Below, in pieces: positions 7,614 to 16,262 of a stretch of DNA of 39,382 bases (within the stretch, counting starts at the first letter, position 1; the number at the start of each line of letters is the position of its first letter). Under the pieces are notes generated by a model. It had not been told where the DNA came from, did no database searches, and saw only the letters and a program-made list of their open reading frames with translations. The stretch spans positions 1-39,382 of IMG/VR virus record IMGVR_UViG_3300027763_001786; one strand, given 5' to 3'. Both the position numbers and the translations under genes were made by a program. The DNA is from a virus.

Positions 7614-9571
7614 AATAATATTCCTGACATTGGCATTGGTATGGTTATTCCTATTGGAAGTACAATTTGTTGTGGTGTTAAAGCACTCATCTTACTATTT
7701 TGAGTTCTTTCTGATTCAACACCTTCAATTTGACTTTTAATTGATTGTAGATATAAATTTGGACTACCATCTGGTAATGGTCCTGTTGGTATTCCTAATT
7801 TTTGCATTTGTGCGATTACCTCTAACATTGCTCTAGTATTGTTAAAACCTGTTCTTAATGCCGCTAACGGTAATAAGAATGGTGGTATTTGAATATTAGT
7901 TCCTCTTAAGGCAAATTCAATAATATTTAAAATATCATCAATAACACTTTTACACCTTCGGTAGTCATCAATAAATTTTGCCACTAAAATTGCCGCCTCA
8001 ATTAATTGTGATATAATTGCATATTTTTTTGTTAGTTGATTTTTCTTTAAATCGGCAGTTATTTTTTGAAGTAATTTTCTAATATCACGAATTATAATAT
8101 TTCTAAGAATTTTTATGAACTCAGCTCCAATTTGAGACATAATTTCAATATTCATCTTACTGAATATTTTCATGTAAGATTTTAAATCGTAAACTTCGTC
8201 TACAGCTGAACCAGCACCATTAACCACAATTTGTTCTAAGGCTTTAAACATTGTCATAAATGGTAATAATACTTTTGGTGAGATTATGGCCGAGTATAAA
8301 GCGTTTGGTAATGCTTTAATTATACCACCATCAATTGATAAACCGATTTCATCAATTTGAGGCCATTGTCTATTCTTTTTAACTGAATCTACGGCTTTGT
8401 TAAATACTGCGGTATTGGCTGCGGAATCGGTGTCACTGATAAACAATAACTCATTTAGAGTATCAAATAAATCATCTGTGTTAACAGGTAATTTTACAGT
8501 TGTACAATCAGGATATTCAACAACACCTCTTTGAATATTAGATAGTTCGGATTCAATCTGTCTAATATCAATATCGGTTAATTCAAAAAAACTATCATCA
8601 ACACCATCTAATGGTGCAACTTTCGCGTTTCCACTAACGTCAATTTCGGCTCTATCATCAAAACATAAACCCATAATTCTTGTAAGAATTTTTTGAAAAT
8701 ATTGTTGGTCTTCAATTTCACCAGCACCCATTTTAACATTTATTGAAATGGCTCCAAATAATATTTGAAATACTTGTAAAAAAACATTTTTTAAATCAAC
8801 AATTTTAATTGTTGTGAAATAATCAGTCATAAACTGACTAACCAAATTTTGATTATTATCTCTATTGATTAATTGTACTTGAAAAAAATCTCCTTTATTA
8901 CCAAAACCATCTTGTTTTACATATGTTATATTAAAAAGACTTTGTTTTGATGACCCTAAATAATTTTTTCCATTATCATCATCATACGAAACACCTTCAT
9001 TTTGAATGCGGTTGTACAATTCTCTATTCATTGAAAATGGATTTTGTTGAACTTGAATATCTTTTGTTTCATAACTTAATTTACCTAATGGTGTGTCAGG
9101 AGAAACTTTTAATAATCCAAATAAATCAACACTTGAAACAGGTACATAAATACCTTTACTGGCTGTTGATGAATCGTAAGTTTGTTCTTGTGAACAACCC
9201 AATTGTTTCATCATTTCTTTAGTTATAATTTCAGGAATTAACGCGATAATAGTATTTAACGCTTCTGTAAATTGGTTTTTAACTAACCCAACACTTGAAC
9301 TAGTTGTTTTACCAGACATTCTATTATCCGGTAAAAGTTTGTTAATATCTACAAGTTTTTCTAATTGGCTACTAACTTGTCTTTGATATCTTTTTTTTTG
9401 TTCCGCCAATTGGTCTATTGGACTACTAACACTATCTTCAGCCTTTTCTAATGATGATTGTTGTTGTGAAATAATTTGTTTTGTTGCATCAGTAACTTGA
9501 TTGTAAGTTTCTAATGATTTAACTCGTTCTTCAACACGGTCATATTGTTTATTTAAATCAATCGCTGGCAT
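7610..9571 (-). CDS. Large putative baseplate or tail structural protein, 653 residues
   Basis: No named family is recognised. Residues about 1-90 are polar, Gln/Lys/Glu-rich and coiled-coil-like. The central part is mixed alpha/beta, with acidic patches such as GVDDSFFELTDIDIRQIESE. The segment from about 430 to 560 is strongly helical with Ile/Leu repeats (IIRDIRKLLQKITADLKKNQ). The C-terminus is rich in Pro and Met (QQIVLPIGITIPMPMSGILL). There is no clear signal peptide. It lies between a small coiled-coil gene and the gp5-like hub gene in one transcript, which makes a baseplate or tail role likely. Confidence 0.6.
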   Translation of the reverse strand: MPAIDLNKQYDRVEERVKSLETYNQVTDATKQIISQQQSSLEKAEDSVSSPIDQLAEQKKRYQRQVSSQLEKLVDINKLLPDNRMSGKTTSSSVGLVKNQFTEALNTIIALIPEIITKEMMKQLGCSQEQTYDSSTASKGIYVPVSSVDLFGLLKVSPDTPLGKLSYETKDIQVQQNPFSMNRELYNRIQNEGVSYDDDNGKNYLGSSKQSLFNITYVKQDGFGNKGDFFQVQLINRDNNQNLVSQFMTDYFTTIKIVDLKNVFLQVFQILFGAISINVKMGAGEIEDQQYFQKILTRIMGLCFDDRAEIDVSGNAKVAPLDGVDDSFFELTDIDIRQIESELSNIQRGVVEYPDCTTVKLPVNTDDLFDTLNELLFISDTDSAANTAVFNKAVDSVKKNRQWPQIDEIGLSIDGGIIKALPNALYSAIISPKVLLPFMTMFKALEQIVVNGAGSAVDEVYDLKSYMKIFSKMNIEIMSQIGAEFIKILRNIIIRDIRKLLQKITADLKKNQLTKKYAIISQLIEAAILVAKFIDDYRRCKSVIDDILNIIEFALRGTNIQIPPFLLPLAALRTGFNNTRAMLEVIAQMQKLGIPTGPLPDGSPNLYLQSIKSQIEGVESERTQNSKMSALTPQQIVLPIGITIPMPMSGILL

Positions 9572-9577
9572 ATCAAA

Positions 9578-9946
9578 TTATTTTAATTTGTATGGTTTAT
9601 CATTAATATTTTCAATATCTTTTGAAATTAATGATTGTAACATTTCATCATCAATATCACCTAAAGATAAGTCATCTTCAACCTTATTTGATTTTTCCCA
9701 TATGGTTGATTGTAGTTTTGCTAAAGTTAATTTCTTTTCAACTACATCATTAATTATTTTTTGTTGTTTTTCTAAAACAGGACCAATTACAGTCATGTCC
9801 TCAGGGTCTTTTAGCATTGCTAACATTTTATTTTGAACCCTAATTGCCGTAGACCTTTGTTCTACAAGCTCATTATAAATTTCTTGTAATAATGAAAGAA
9901 CGGAATCTTTATTTAACGCTATTTCCTTTTTTTTTGGTCTTGACAT
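9578..9946 (-). CDS. Hypothetical coiled-coil protein, 122 residues
   Basis: The function is unknown. A basic N-terminus (MSRPKKKEIALNK) is followed by two long helices with heptad spacing (residues about 17-95). The C-terminus is acidic (DDLSLGDIDDEMLQS). It is the first gene of the baseplate block, separated by six bases from the 653-residue protein, and a TATTTAT motif sits four bases before its start. An assembly or scaffold-like role is possible but unsupported by homology. Confidence 0.6.
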   Translation of the reverse strand: MSRPKKKEIALNKDSVLSLLQEIYNELVEQRSTAIRVQNKMLAMLKDPEDMTVIGPVLEKQQKIINDVVEKKLTLAKLQSTIWEKSNKVEDDLSLGDIDDEMLQSLISKDIENINDKPYKLK

Positions 9947-9950
9947 ACAG

Positions 9951-9957
9951 ATAAATA
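9951..9957 (-). promoter_or_regulatory. TATTTAT start-proximal motif
   Basis: On the minus strand ATATTTATCTGT directly precedes the ATG at 9946 with a 4-base gap. That is too close for an ordinary -10 box feeding this start, so an RNA-level role is also possible. Confidence 0.35.
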
Positions 9958-9973
9958 TTATTTTTAATGTTTT

Positions 9974-10711
9974 TTATTCTATCATGTGATTTAGAACTAC
10001 ATAATATAACTTTTTAAAACGTTTCATTGCCGTTCTAATTTCTTTTGTTGATAGGTTTGTCATTTCACGAATTGATAGTAAAATAATATTTTTATTAAAT
10101 TTATTATTATCCGTTCCTAAAAAAATAGTCTTATAATTTTCAAATAATTCAAGTAAGGCAATACCAAGTTTTCTTTCATTGTCAGTTAAAGATTCGTTAT
10201 CAACATAATCTTTCAGTTCATTTAAAAATTGTTGGATTACGTCATCGGCTTCAGTTTTTTCCAATTCCATATAATAAACCATATCAGGTCTTTGTTCTAA
10301 ACTGAATGAAATATCTTCGTATGAAATTTTTCTATTTGTATCTTTTTGGTCTTTTATAATTTGACCCATTAAATAATTTTTACAAATAGTACCAAAATAA
10401 GAATATGCCTTCTTTTCTTTTGAAGGTTTAAATTTATCAACCTTAGTCATTAAAAAAGAATGTGTATCAGTATGAATATCCGTAAAATTCATATCTTTAC
10501 GATATAATTTATATCTACGGATGATTGATGAAATCATCTTATCTAAAGGTCCTCTTAAAAACTCATTGTAAATTGCATTTTTTTCTTCAAAAGTTTCTGC
10601 GGTAAGATATCTCCTTACCGCAGCTTCTTCAGCAACATCAAAATAATTTACAGTAGTAGCTTTTCTACCTCTTTTTTTAACTAAATCTGAGGTTGTTTCG
10701 GCAGATAACAT
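9974..10711 (-). CDS. Late-transcription sigma factor, T4 gp55-like
   Basis: This protein probably directs host RNA polymerase to phage late promoters. Residues about 50-120 resemble sigma region 2. They run FLRGPLDKMISSIIRRY, then DIHTDTHSFLMTKVDKF, then FKPSKEKKAYSYFGTICKN. The last block matches the T4 gp55 pattern F-x-P-x-K-x-x-x-A-[FY]-x-[YF]-F-x-x-I. The C-terminal part has IREMTNLSTKEIRTAMKRFKK, which looks like a helix-turn-helix. At 245 residues it is longer than T4 gp55 (about 185), with a basic N-terminus (KKRGRKATT). Its start overlaps the stop of the glycosyltransferase gene by one base. The sliding-clamp co-activator (gp33/gp45-type) genes are not in the window. Confidence 0.8.
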   Translation of the reverse strand: MLSAETTSDLVKKRGRKATTVNYFDVAEEAAVRRYLTAETFEEKNAIYNEFLRGPLDKMISSIIRRYKLYRKDMNFTDIHTDTHSFLMTKVDKFKPSKEKKAYSYFGTICKNYLMGQIIKDQKDTNRKISYEDISFSLEQRPDMVYYMELEKTEADDVIQQFLNELKDYVDNESLTDNERKLGIALLELFENYKTIFLGTDNNKFNKNIILLSIREMTNLSTKEIRTAMKRFKKLYYVVLNHMIE

Positions 10712-11517
10712 TAAGCATTTTGAACTTCATACTTTATATTTCTGTCGTCTTTAAAGAAGTATTCTTTTTTTGCGGTAGAAATCCAAAATTTTACTTCGTT
10801 TTCAGTCATTACGTCATCACCATTTTTGTAGTTCCAAAATATTGAACCTTCTCTCATACTTGTGTGTTTGTAACCAAGTTTTGGTATTGTCATAATTCTT
10901 AATGAATTATATGTCATACGAAGTAGGAATTCATAAACAAATGTTAATCTAACTGATGATTTAAAACATCCAAATTCATCAATTTTTGATTTTCTAATTG
11001 CCATACCAGCAGTTTGAAAATTTTGATAATCTAACAAAGTTTCATTGTTCAAATATCCCATTTCTTGGGTAAAATTTGCTGCAAATGTTGCTTCATTTGT
11101 AAAACCCGCAAAAGTATCTTTACCATCAACGTCAACGACAATTGGTAAAAACGCATCTACATCAGGATAAATTTCACTATACTTTAAAATATTTTGAAAC
11201 CAAATGTTAGCGTACTCGTCATCAAATTCAAAAAAAGAAATCCACTCACTTGAGGAATTTTCTACACCAAGTGATATTTGACTTTGATAGTTAGGTGTAC
11301 CTGTATGTTCTACAAGTTTAACATTTAATGTTCCAAAATCAAAAGATTGTAATTTATGGACTAATGATTCTTCATTTGTATGAACAATAATTAATTCATT
11401 ACAAGGAACATTTTGTATTTGTAATGATTTAATTGCCTTTTCAAAATATTCATCAAAATCTCTAACAATTGATGATTTAATTGGTAATATTACGGATAAA
11501 TCTAATTTCTTTTCCAT
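10711..11517 (-). CDS. Glycosyltransferase, GT2-like (GT-A fold)
   Basis: This protein is expected to transfer a sugar from a nucleotide donor. The N-terminus (DLSVILPIKSS) and the pattern SLQIQNVPCNELIIVHTNEE fit a GT2 domain. The acidic metal-binding site is FEFDDEY (Asp99, Asp100), a variant of DxD. A second conserved-looking part is YQNFQTAGMAIRKSKIDEFG, the usual acceptor-side region with a Gly/Met-Ala-Ile-Arg pattern. There is no membrane segment, so it is probably cytoplasmic. It sits between the GT-B gene and the sigma factor gene with almost no spacing. Donor and acceptor cannot be told. Confidence 0.78.
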   Translation of the reverse strand: MEKKLDLSVILPIKSSIVRDFDEYFEKAIKSLQIQNVPCNELIIVHTNEESLVHKLQSFDFGTLNVKLVEHTGTPNYQSQISLGVENSSSEWISFFEFDDEYANIWFQNILKYSEIYPDVDAFLPIVVDVDGKDTFAGFTNEATFAANFTQEMGYLNNETLLDYQNFQTAGMAIRKSKIDEFGCFKSSVRLTFVYEFLLRMTYNSLRIMTIPKLGYKHTSMREGSIFWNYKNGDDVMTENEVKFWISTAKKEYFFKDDRNIKYEVQNA

Positions 11518-11519
11518 GA

Positions 11520-12572
11520 TTATACAGTTTCGGTTTGAATTTGTGCTTCAAAAGCTTCTTTACGTTTAGTGATAAATGATGTGAAGATTCCCATAACATC
11601 AGTATCAAATTTTTCTTTATTTGTGTATTTTTCTGCGGTTTTTTCACCTTCAGTATATAAGTCAACAAGGATGTTATCTTCTAACCAAGTTTGTGCAACA
11701 TCAGCTATTACATCAACAAGTTGTAGAGGGTTTTCTACCCATACACCATTTTTTTCTGTAATCCAATCAGATACCATATAAGGTGTTTTTCCAACAACAG
11801 GAATACCTGTTTTCATACATTCTAATGGAAAGGTACCAAATGAAGATGTTGGGTCAATCCAAACACCCAAGAAACATTCTTGTAAAGCATTTGCAAAATC
11901 ATCTTGTGATAATCCACGTAAATCTTTAAATGTGAAGAATCTATATTGTGGGTATTTGATGTAAAATTGTTTAATAACATTTAATCCTTCTCGTTGTTCT
12001 CTTGCAAGAACACCAATCATTGGTTTTGGAGGGTAAGCTTGTTTTTTAAATGACTCTGAAATTACAGGTTCAACAATATCAATTGAAATGTTTTTCATTA
12101 CTTTATTGATATATTCTTTTTGAGCCTCAGATGTTGTAATACATTTGTAAAACCCATATTGTTGCCAAGTTGCACCAGGATTTAAAGTTTCCAAAATGTG
12201 GTCATATGCCTGACATAAGACAATTTTTCCGCATGGTAGGTTTTTTACTTGTTCCATAATAAACCCAAAAATTTCTGATATAACCAAAACATCTTCAGGG
12301 GCAACAGCTAAATTTGTTCCCTCTAAAGTTTGATGTTGAATTTCATCATATGGTCCTGATAACCAAGAAGTTACCGGTGTGTATTCTTTTTTCTCATAAA
12401 GCATTACAACATTGTGACCATTATTTTTAAGTGTTAATGCCATTTCATAAATGTATCTAATAGATGCTTTGGCGTTCCCTCTTGTATCTTGAACAAAGAA
12501 GTAAATTTTGTTTAATTTTTCGTCAATATTCTTTATTGACCCTTTGACTTTTTCAATCATTTCGTTTTCCAT
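11520..12572 (-). CDS. Glycosyltransferase, GT4-like (GT-B fold)
   Basis: The protein has two Rossmann-like halves. The N-terminal half includes IYFFVQDTRGNAKASIRY and LKNNGHNVVMLYE. The C-terminal half carries the nucleotide-sugar site at residues about 243-261, SSFGTFPLECMKTGIPVVG, a good match to the GT4 E-x7-E region (only the second Glu is clear). The preceding CFLGVWIDPT fits the same fold. About 20 residues of coiled-coil-like N-terminal extension precede the fold. Donor and acceptor are unknown. It lies upstream of the GT2 gene, and the two may act in sequence. Confidence 0.8.
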   Translation of the reverse strand: MENEMIEKVKGSIKNIDEKLNKIYFFVQDTRGNAKASIRYIYEMALTLKNNGHNVVMLYEKKEYTPVTSWLSGPYDEIQHQTLEGTNLAVAPEDVLVISEIFGFIMEQVKNLPCGKIVLCQAYDHILETLNPGATWQQYGFYKCITTSEAQKEYINKVMKNISIDIVEPVISESFKKQAYPPKPMIGVLAREQREGLNVIKQFYIKYPQYRFFTFKDLRGLSQDDFANALQECFLGVWIDPTSSFGTFPLECMKTGIPVVGKTPYMVSDWITEKNGVWVENPLQLVDVIADVAQTWLEDNILVDLYTEGEKTAEKYTNKEKFDTDVMGIFTSFITKRKEAFEAQIQTETV

Positions 12573-12580
12573 ATCCGTAC

Positions 12581-12856
12581 TTAAAATTTTTCAATTAATT
12601 TATTTATTAACATTGTGTTCCACGCCAATTTAAAAGGTATTGTAAGTTGTGACGATACTTTATTTGCGAGTTTTTCATCAATGTCTTCATTTTCACTTAA
12701 AATTACATCAATAAGTGTTTTAACCATTTCGTATTTTACAATAGAAATATGTTGTTCGGGTTCTGTTGATGCCGATATTGGGGGAGTTTGAATATTAACA
12801 TATTTGTCAATATTATCTAAATTTATGTAGTAGTTTTCACCAAATAATGTAATCAT
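12581..12856 (-). CDS. Hypothetical protein, 91 residues
   Basis: This protein is not recognised. It begins with short beta-type stretches (MITLFGENYYINLDNI), continues with a polar linker, then helices ending in FKLAWNTMLINKLIEKF. It has no Cys, signal peptide or membrane helix. It overlaps the HAD-like gene by four bases and is co-transcribed with the glycosyltransferase genes. Its role is unknown. Confidence 0.6.
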   Translation of the reverse strand: MITLFGENYYINLDNIDKYVNIQTPPISASTEPEQHISIVKYEMVKTLIDVILSENEDIDEKLANKVSSQLTIPFKLAWNTMLINKLIEKF

Positions 12857-13446
12857 TTTTCTATTAAAATTTCAATTTTTTTATCTAATCCTTTTAAATC
12901 TGAAATGGTAATATCAGACTCTATTTTTAAATTATAAGAAGTTTCGTACTTAATTAAAGTTTTATTATCTTTTTGTGATAATAAATCAGGATTTGCTGTA
13001 ATTAAAACATCAAATTCATTCCAAACCTCATCTTTTGTTAATTGATTATAAAATACAATCTTTTCAATTTCACATCCAAATTTTGAAACAAAAAATAATG
13101 TCGCGGGTTTTGTTTTACTAACTTGTTTTGAAATTAATAAAAATTTTACATTATCTTTGTATTTTACAATTAAATCGTTTAAATCATAAAATGTTGACAT
13201 TTCGGTTGATGGTGAATGTCCAAATATTTCCATAGCAAACTCTTCATACATAAATGACAAATATTCTTCATCAGTTTTAAATTTAAAATGGTTTGAATAT
13301 TCTGGAGTATCATACGGTGTAATAATTTCATAATTAAAATCATCATCAACAAGTTCTAACTCATCAATAAAATACTTTTGATAGATTTGTTCTATTTTTG
13401 TAAAAGTATCTCGTAATACACCATCAATATCTATTGCTATTCTCAT
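12853..13446 (-). CDS. HAD-like phosphatase or nucleotidase
   Basis: Motif I is clear at the N-terminus: IAIDIDGVLRDT, with Asp6 as predicted nucleophile and Asp8 as acid/base. A motif II Ser is plausible in FLLISKQVSKTKPA, whose Lys could be the motif III lysine. The usual terminal acidic pair is weak: FDVLITANPDLL holds single aspartates. The length (197 residues) fits small HAD 5'(3')-nucleotidases or polynucleotide phosphatases. The phage could use it in nucleotide turnover or for a phosphosugar step. It overlaps PhoH and the downstream gene by four bases each. Confidence 0.68.
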   Translation of the reverse strand: MRIAIDIDGVLRDTFTKIEQIYQKYFIDELELVDDDFNYEIITPYDTPEYSNHFKFKTDEEYLSFMYEEFAMEIFGHSPSTEMSTFYDLNDLIVKYKDNVKFLLISKQVSKTKPATLFFVSKFGCEIEKIVFYNQLTKDEVWNEFDVLITANPDLLSQKDNKTLIKYETSYNLKIESDITISDLKGLDKKIEILIEK

Positions 13447-14195
13447 TCTTCGTATTTGCTTAGAATCTGTGAAATTAATGGGTTTCTAACAATATCTTTA
13501 TCATTAAATTCAAAAACACCAATATCATTAACATTTTTAAACTTTTCAATTACGTCCCATAATCCGGATTGTGTTTTGTCTTTATATCTATCAGTTTGTT
13601 CTAAATCTCCTGAGATGAAAAATTTACTTTTAAAACCAATTCTAGTTAATAAGAGCTTCATTTGTTTTGGTGTACTATTTTGAGCCTCTTCAAAAATTAA
13701 AATTGAATTGTCAATGTTCATACCTCTCATATAAGCCAAAGCAAAAACTTCAATGGCTTCAATATTTTTTAAATACTCTCTTTTATCTTTACCTATAATT
13801 TTATTTAAAAGATAGTAAGATGGAAAAATATACGGGTCTAATTTCTCTTCAACATTACCTGGTAATGCTCCAAGTTTTTCTTCAGCCTCAACCGCAGGTC
13901 TTACAATAATAATTTTTTCATACGGTGTTGTTGGGTCTGCAAGTAAATCTACCGCCGCTTTCATTGCAATATAACTTTTACCAACACCAGCAGGTCCTGA
14001 ACATATTATTATTTGATTTTTTTGTAATAAATCATAATACAATCTTTGATTTTCAGTTAAAAATTTTTCTTTTGTTGGTTTTGAAATTACAGAAGCAATA
14101 ATTTCTTTTTTTGATTTAGGTGTGGTTCTAGTTTCTCCACTAAACGATGTTGTTTTAGTAGTAACACTTGGTTTTTTTCTTGGTTTTTTTTCCAT
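13443..14195 (-). CDS. phoH: PhoH-family P-loop ATPase
   Basis: A PhoH-type ATPase of the kind common in T4-like and marine phages. Walker A is GPAGVGKS at residues 67-74 and the Walker B/DEAD-like part is LIFEEAQN near 166-173. The PhoH signatures IIIVRPAVEAEEKLGALPGN and FFISGDLEQTDRY are also present. The basic, Ser/Thr-rich N-terminal 40 residues are an extension of unknown role. The family has predicted ATPase or RNA-helicase-like activity; the role in infection is not settled. It starts the transcript that runs through the HAD gene to the sigma factor. Confidence 0.92.
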   Translation of the reverse strand: MEKKPRKKPSVTTKTTSFSGETRTTPKSKKEIIASVISKPTKEKFLTENQRLYYDLLQKNQIIICSGPAGVGKSYIAMKAAVDLLADPTTPYEKIIIVRPAVEAEEKLGALPGNVEEKLDPYIFPSYYLLNKIIGKDKREYLKNIEAIEVFALAYMRGMNIDNSILIFEEAQNSTPKQMKLLLTRIGFKSKFFISGDLEQTDRYKDKTQSGLWDVIEKFKNVNDIGVFEFNDKDIVRNPLISQILSKYEE

Positions 14196-14232
14196 TACTT
14201 ATAATTTATGAAATATAATAATAAAAGAAACA

Positions 14233-15291
14233 TTAAAAATTAATGTATACTCCTTTGGGCGATGTGCCTTCTTTAAAGAACTTTACTTTTTCACCAAAGT
14301 CAAATACTAATTCTTTAACAACTTTTACATTTTTAATAAACTCATCACTTTCAATGATAAAAACACTATAACCTTCTTTTAATAACCCATATACTAATTC
14401 AAGTTTAGAAGATTCTTTAATACTAATTGAATTATCTTTATACCCAATACCAGATATAACAAATGGTTGTGATTTATCAGGATTAGTTTTTATAAAATGA
14501 CTTTTTATGAACTCATTATGACTAATGTTAAAATCATCATTAACAAATGGTAATACAAATTCTAATTTATTACCATTGGCAACTTGACCAAAAACTCTAT
14601 TTTCTGTTGGAATCCAAGGTCCACCAACACCAAATCCAAAATTAAAATTTTCTTCAGAAATTGATTTATCATATCCTAAACTTTTAAGAAGTAATTTTGT
14701 TTCATCTGATGTTCCAAAATTTAACATTAATTCACCTAAAAAATTGGCAAAATTTATTTTATAGTAGATGTAAGAACTATACGCTAATCTATATATTTCA
14801 GCGGATTTACTTGTCATAGATACTATATTTATTTTTTTGTCTTGGGGTGGTTGAAATATGTCTGAGATAGTGTTAACTATGTGTGAATCAATTGTACCAA
14901 TTACTATAGTTTCTAATGATAATGTATTTTCTGAATCAATAATTAAAGGTAGATAACAAACACTTAAATTCATAGGGTTTAATATTTCAGATATTTGTTT
15001 TGTATCACCAGGATTTAAAGTAGAACAGATTACAAAAATTTTATTATATAATGGTACTTCATCTTCAAATGAAACACCAAAATCCTCAACCACATTCATC
15101 ACATTTTTTATATCTAAAAAATTTGATGGTAGAATATTTGTATCTACACAACAAAAAATAACGTCAGAGTTTTTAATAACTTCAACATTATCACCATCAA
15201 CATCTGAAACATAAATTTCATGTTCTTGTTCAGATAAAAAATTTAATAAGTTTAGACCTAAATTACCAAGTCCAATTATACCAATGTTCAT
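14233..15291 (-). CDS. UDP-glucose/GDP-mannose dehydrogenase-like protein lacking catalytic Cys
   Basis: The fold is that of nucleotide-sugar 6-dehydrogenases. It has an N-terminal NAD site (GLGNLG, residues 7-12) and the central helix region SAEIYRLAYSSYIYYKINFA with Lys178. A C-terminal domain has ISGIGYKDNSISIKESS. The active-site loop that normally reads G-F-G-G-x-C-x-P-K-D here reads GVGGPWIPTEN, so the catalytic Cys is Trp226 and the Lys-Asp pair is Thr-Glu. The usual R-E-S-P of the C-terminal domain is K-E-S-S. Four-electron oxidation through a thiohemiacetal is therefore unlikely. It may bind a nucleotide sugar without oxidising it or do a different NAD-dependent step. It is coupled to gmd by a four-base overlap. 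Confidence 0.78.
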   Translation of the reverse strand: MNIGIIGLGNLGLNLLNFLSEQEHEIYVSDVDGDNVEVIKNSDVIFCCVDTNILPSNFLDIKNVMNVVEDFGVSFEDEVPLYNKIFVICSTLNPGDTKQISEILNPMNLSVCYLPLIIDSENTLSLETIVIGTIDSHIVNTISDIFQPPQDKKINIVSMTSKSAEIYRLAYSSYIYYKINFANFLGELMLNFGTSDETKLLLKSLGYDKSISEENFNFGFGVGGPWIPTENRVFGQVANGNKLEFVLPFVNDDFNISHNEFIKSHFIKTNPDKSQPFVISGIGYKDNSISIKESSKLELVYGLLKEGYSVFIIESDEFIKNVKVVKELVFDFGEKVKFFKEGTSPKGVYINF

Positions 15292-16262
15292 TTTTTGTTA
15301 TAAAATCCCAACCAATATTCAATCATCTCATCAAGCATAGTCTCAAATGTGTACGTTGGTTCCCAACCCGTGTCTTGTTTAAGTTTTGTTGGGTCACCTT
15401 TTAAATCATTTAACTCTTCAGGTCTTAAAAATTTTTCATCCATAGTAACATAATCTTGGTAAGATAGTCCCAATTTATTAAACACGTAATCACACAATTC
15501 TTTAACGGTGTGAGATACACCTGTAGAACACACATAATCATCTGGTGATTCAAGTTGTAATATCATCCACATTGCGTGTACATAGTCTTTTGCATGTCCC
15601 CAATCACGAGTTGCGTCCAAATTACCTAAAGCCAATTTATTAGACAACCCTAATTTAATCTTAACCGCTTCTTTAACAACTTTATTTGTTACAAAATTTG
15701 TTCCTCTTCTTGGTGATTCATGGTTAAAAAGAATACCGTTAGAAATAAACATATTATATGAGTTTCTATAGTTTCTACAAATGTTATATGAATACACTTT
15801 AGCACATCCATATGGTGAAACAGGGTACATTGCTGTTGTTTCCCTTTGAAACCCATCAGAGTCAATTGAGTTACCAAACATTTCAGATGATGACGCTTGG
15901 TATATTTTTGCGTCAGGTTTTATTAGTCTAACAGCTTCTAACACATTCAATGTTCCAATTCCAGTCACTTGAGCTGTATAAACTGGTTGGTCAAATGAAA
16001 TTCTTACGTGAGATTGGGCTGCCAAATTGTATATCTCATCTGGTTGTGTTTTTTGGATTACTGAGATTAGTGATGATAAATCTGTTAAATCAGCATAAAA
16101 TAATTTTATTTTATCATAAACAGTTTCTAATCTTGCGGTTTGGTTTTCAGCAACTGAATTTCGTTTTAATGTTCCAAAAACTTGGTAACCTTTATCTAAT
16201 AAAAATTCCGCCAAGTAAGAACCGTCCTGACCGTTAATACCAGTAATTAATGCTTTTTTCAT
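15288..16262 (-). CDS. gmd: GDP-mannose 4,6-dehydratase
   Basis: This enzyme converts GDP-D-mannose to GDP-4-keto-6-deoxy-D-mannose with bound NADP. The extended SDR features are all present: GINGQDGSYLAEFL at the N-terminus, then NLAAQSHVRISF. The active site has ASSSEMFG (residues 123-130) and YGCAK (Tyr151, Lys155). Substrate-binding segments include NGILFNHESPRRG, DATRDWGHAKDYV and LRPEELNDLKGDP. At 324 residues it is slightly short of bacterial GMD (about 345-370). It lies between the ColD-like gene and the dehydrogenase-like gene with four-base overlaps. Its product is the known substrate for GDP-fucose, GDP-rhamnose, GDP-perosamine and GDP-colitose routes. Confidence 0.95.
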   Translation of the reverse strand: MKKALITGINGQDGSYLAEFLLDKGYQVFGTLKRNSVAENQTARLETVYDKIKLFYADLTDLSSLISVIQKTQPDEIYNLAAQSHVRISFDQPVYTAQVTGIGTLNVLEAVRLIKPDAKIYQASSSEMFGNSIDSDGFQRETTAMYPVSPYGCAKVYSYNICRNYRNSYNMFISNGILFNHESPRRGTNFVTNKVVKEAVKIKLGLSNKLALGNLDATRDWGHAKDYVHAMWMILQLESPDDYVCSTGVSHTVKELCDYVFNKLGLSYQDYVTMDEKFLRPEELNDLKGDPTKLKQDTGWEPTYTFETMLDEMIEYWLGFYNKK

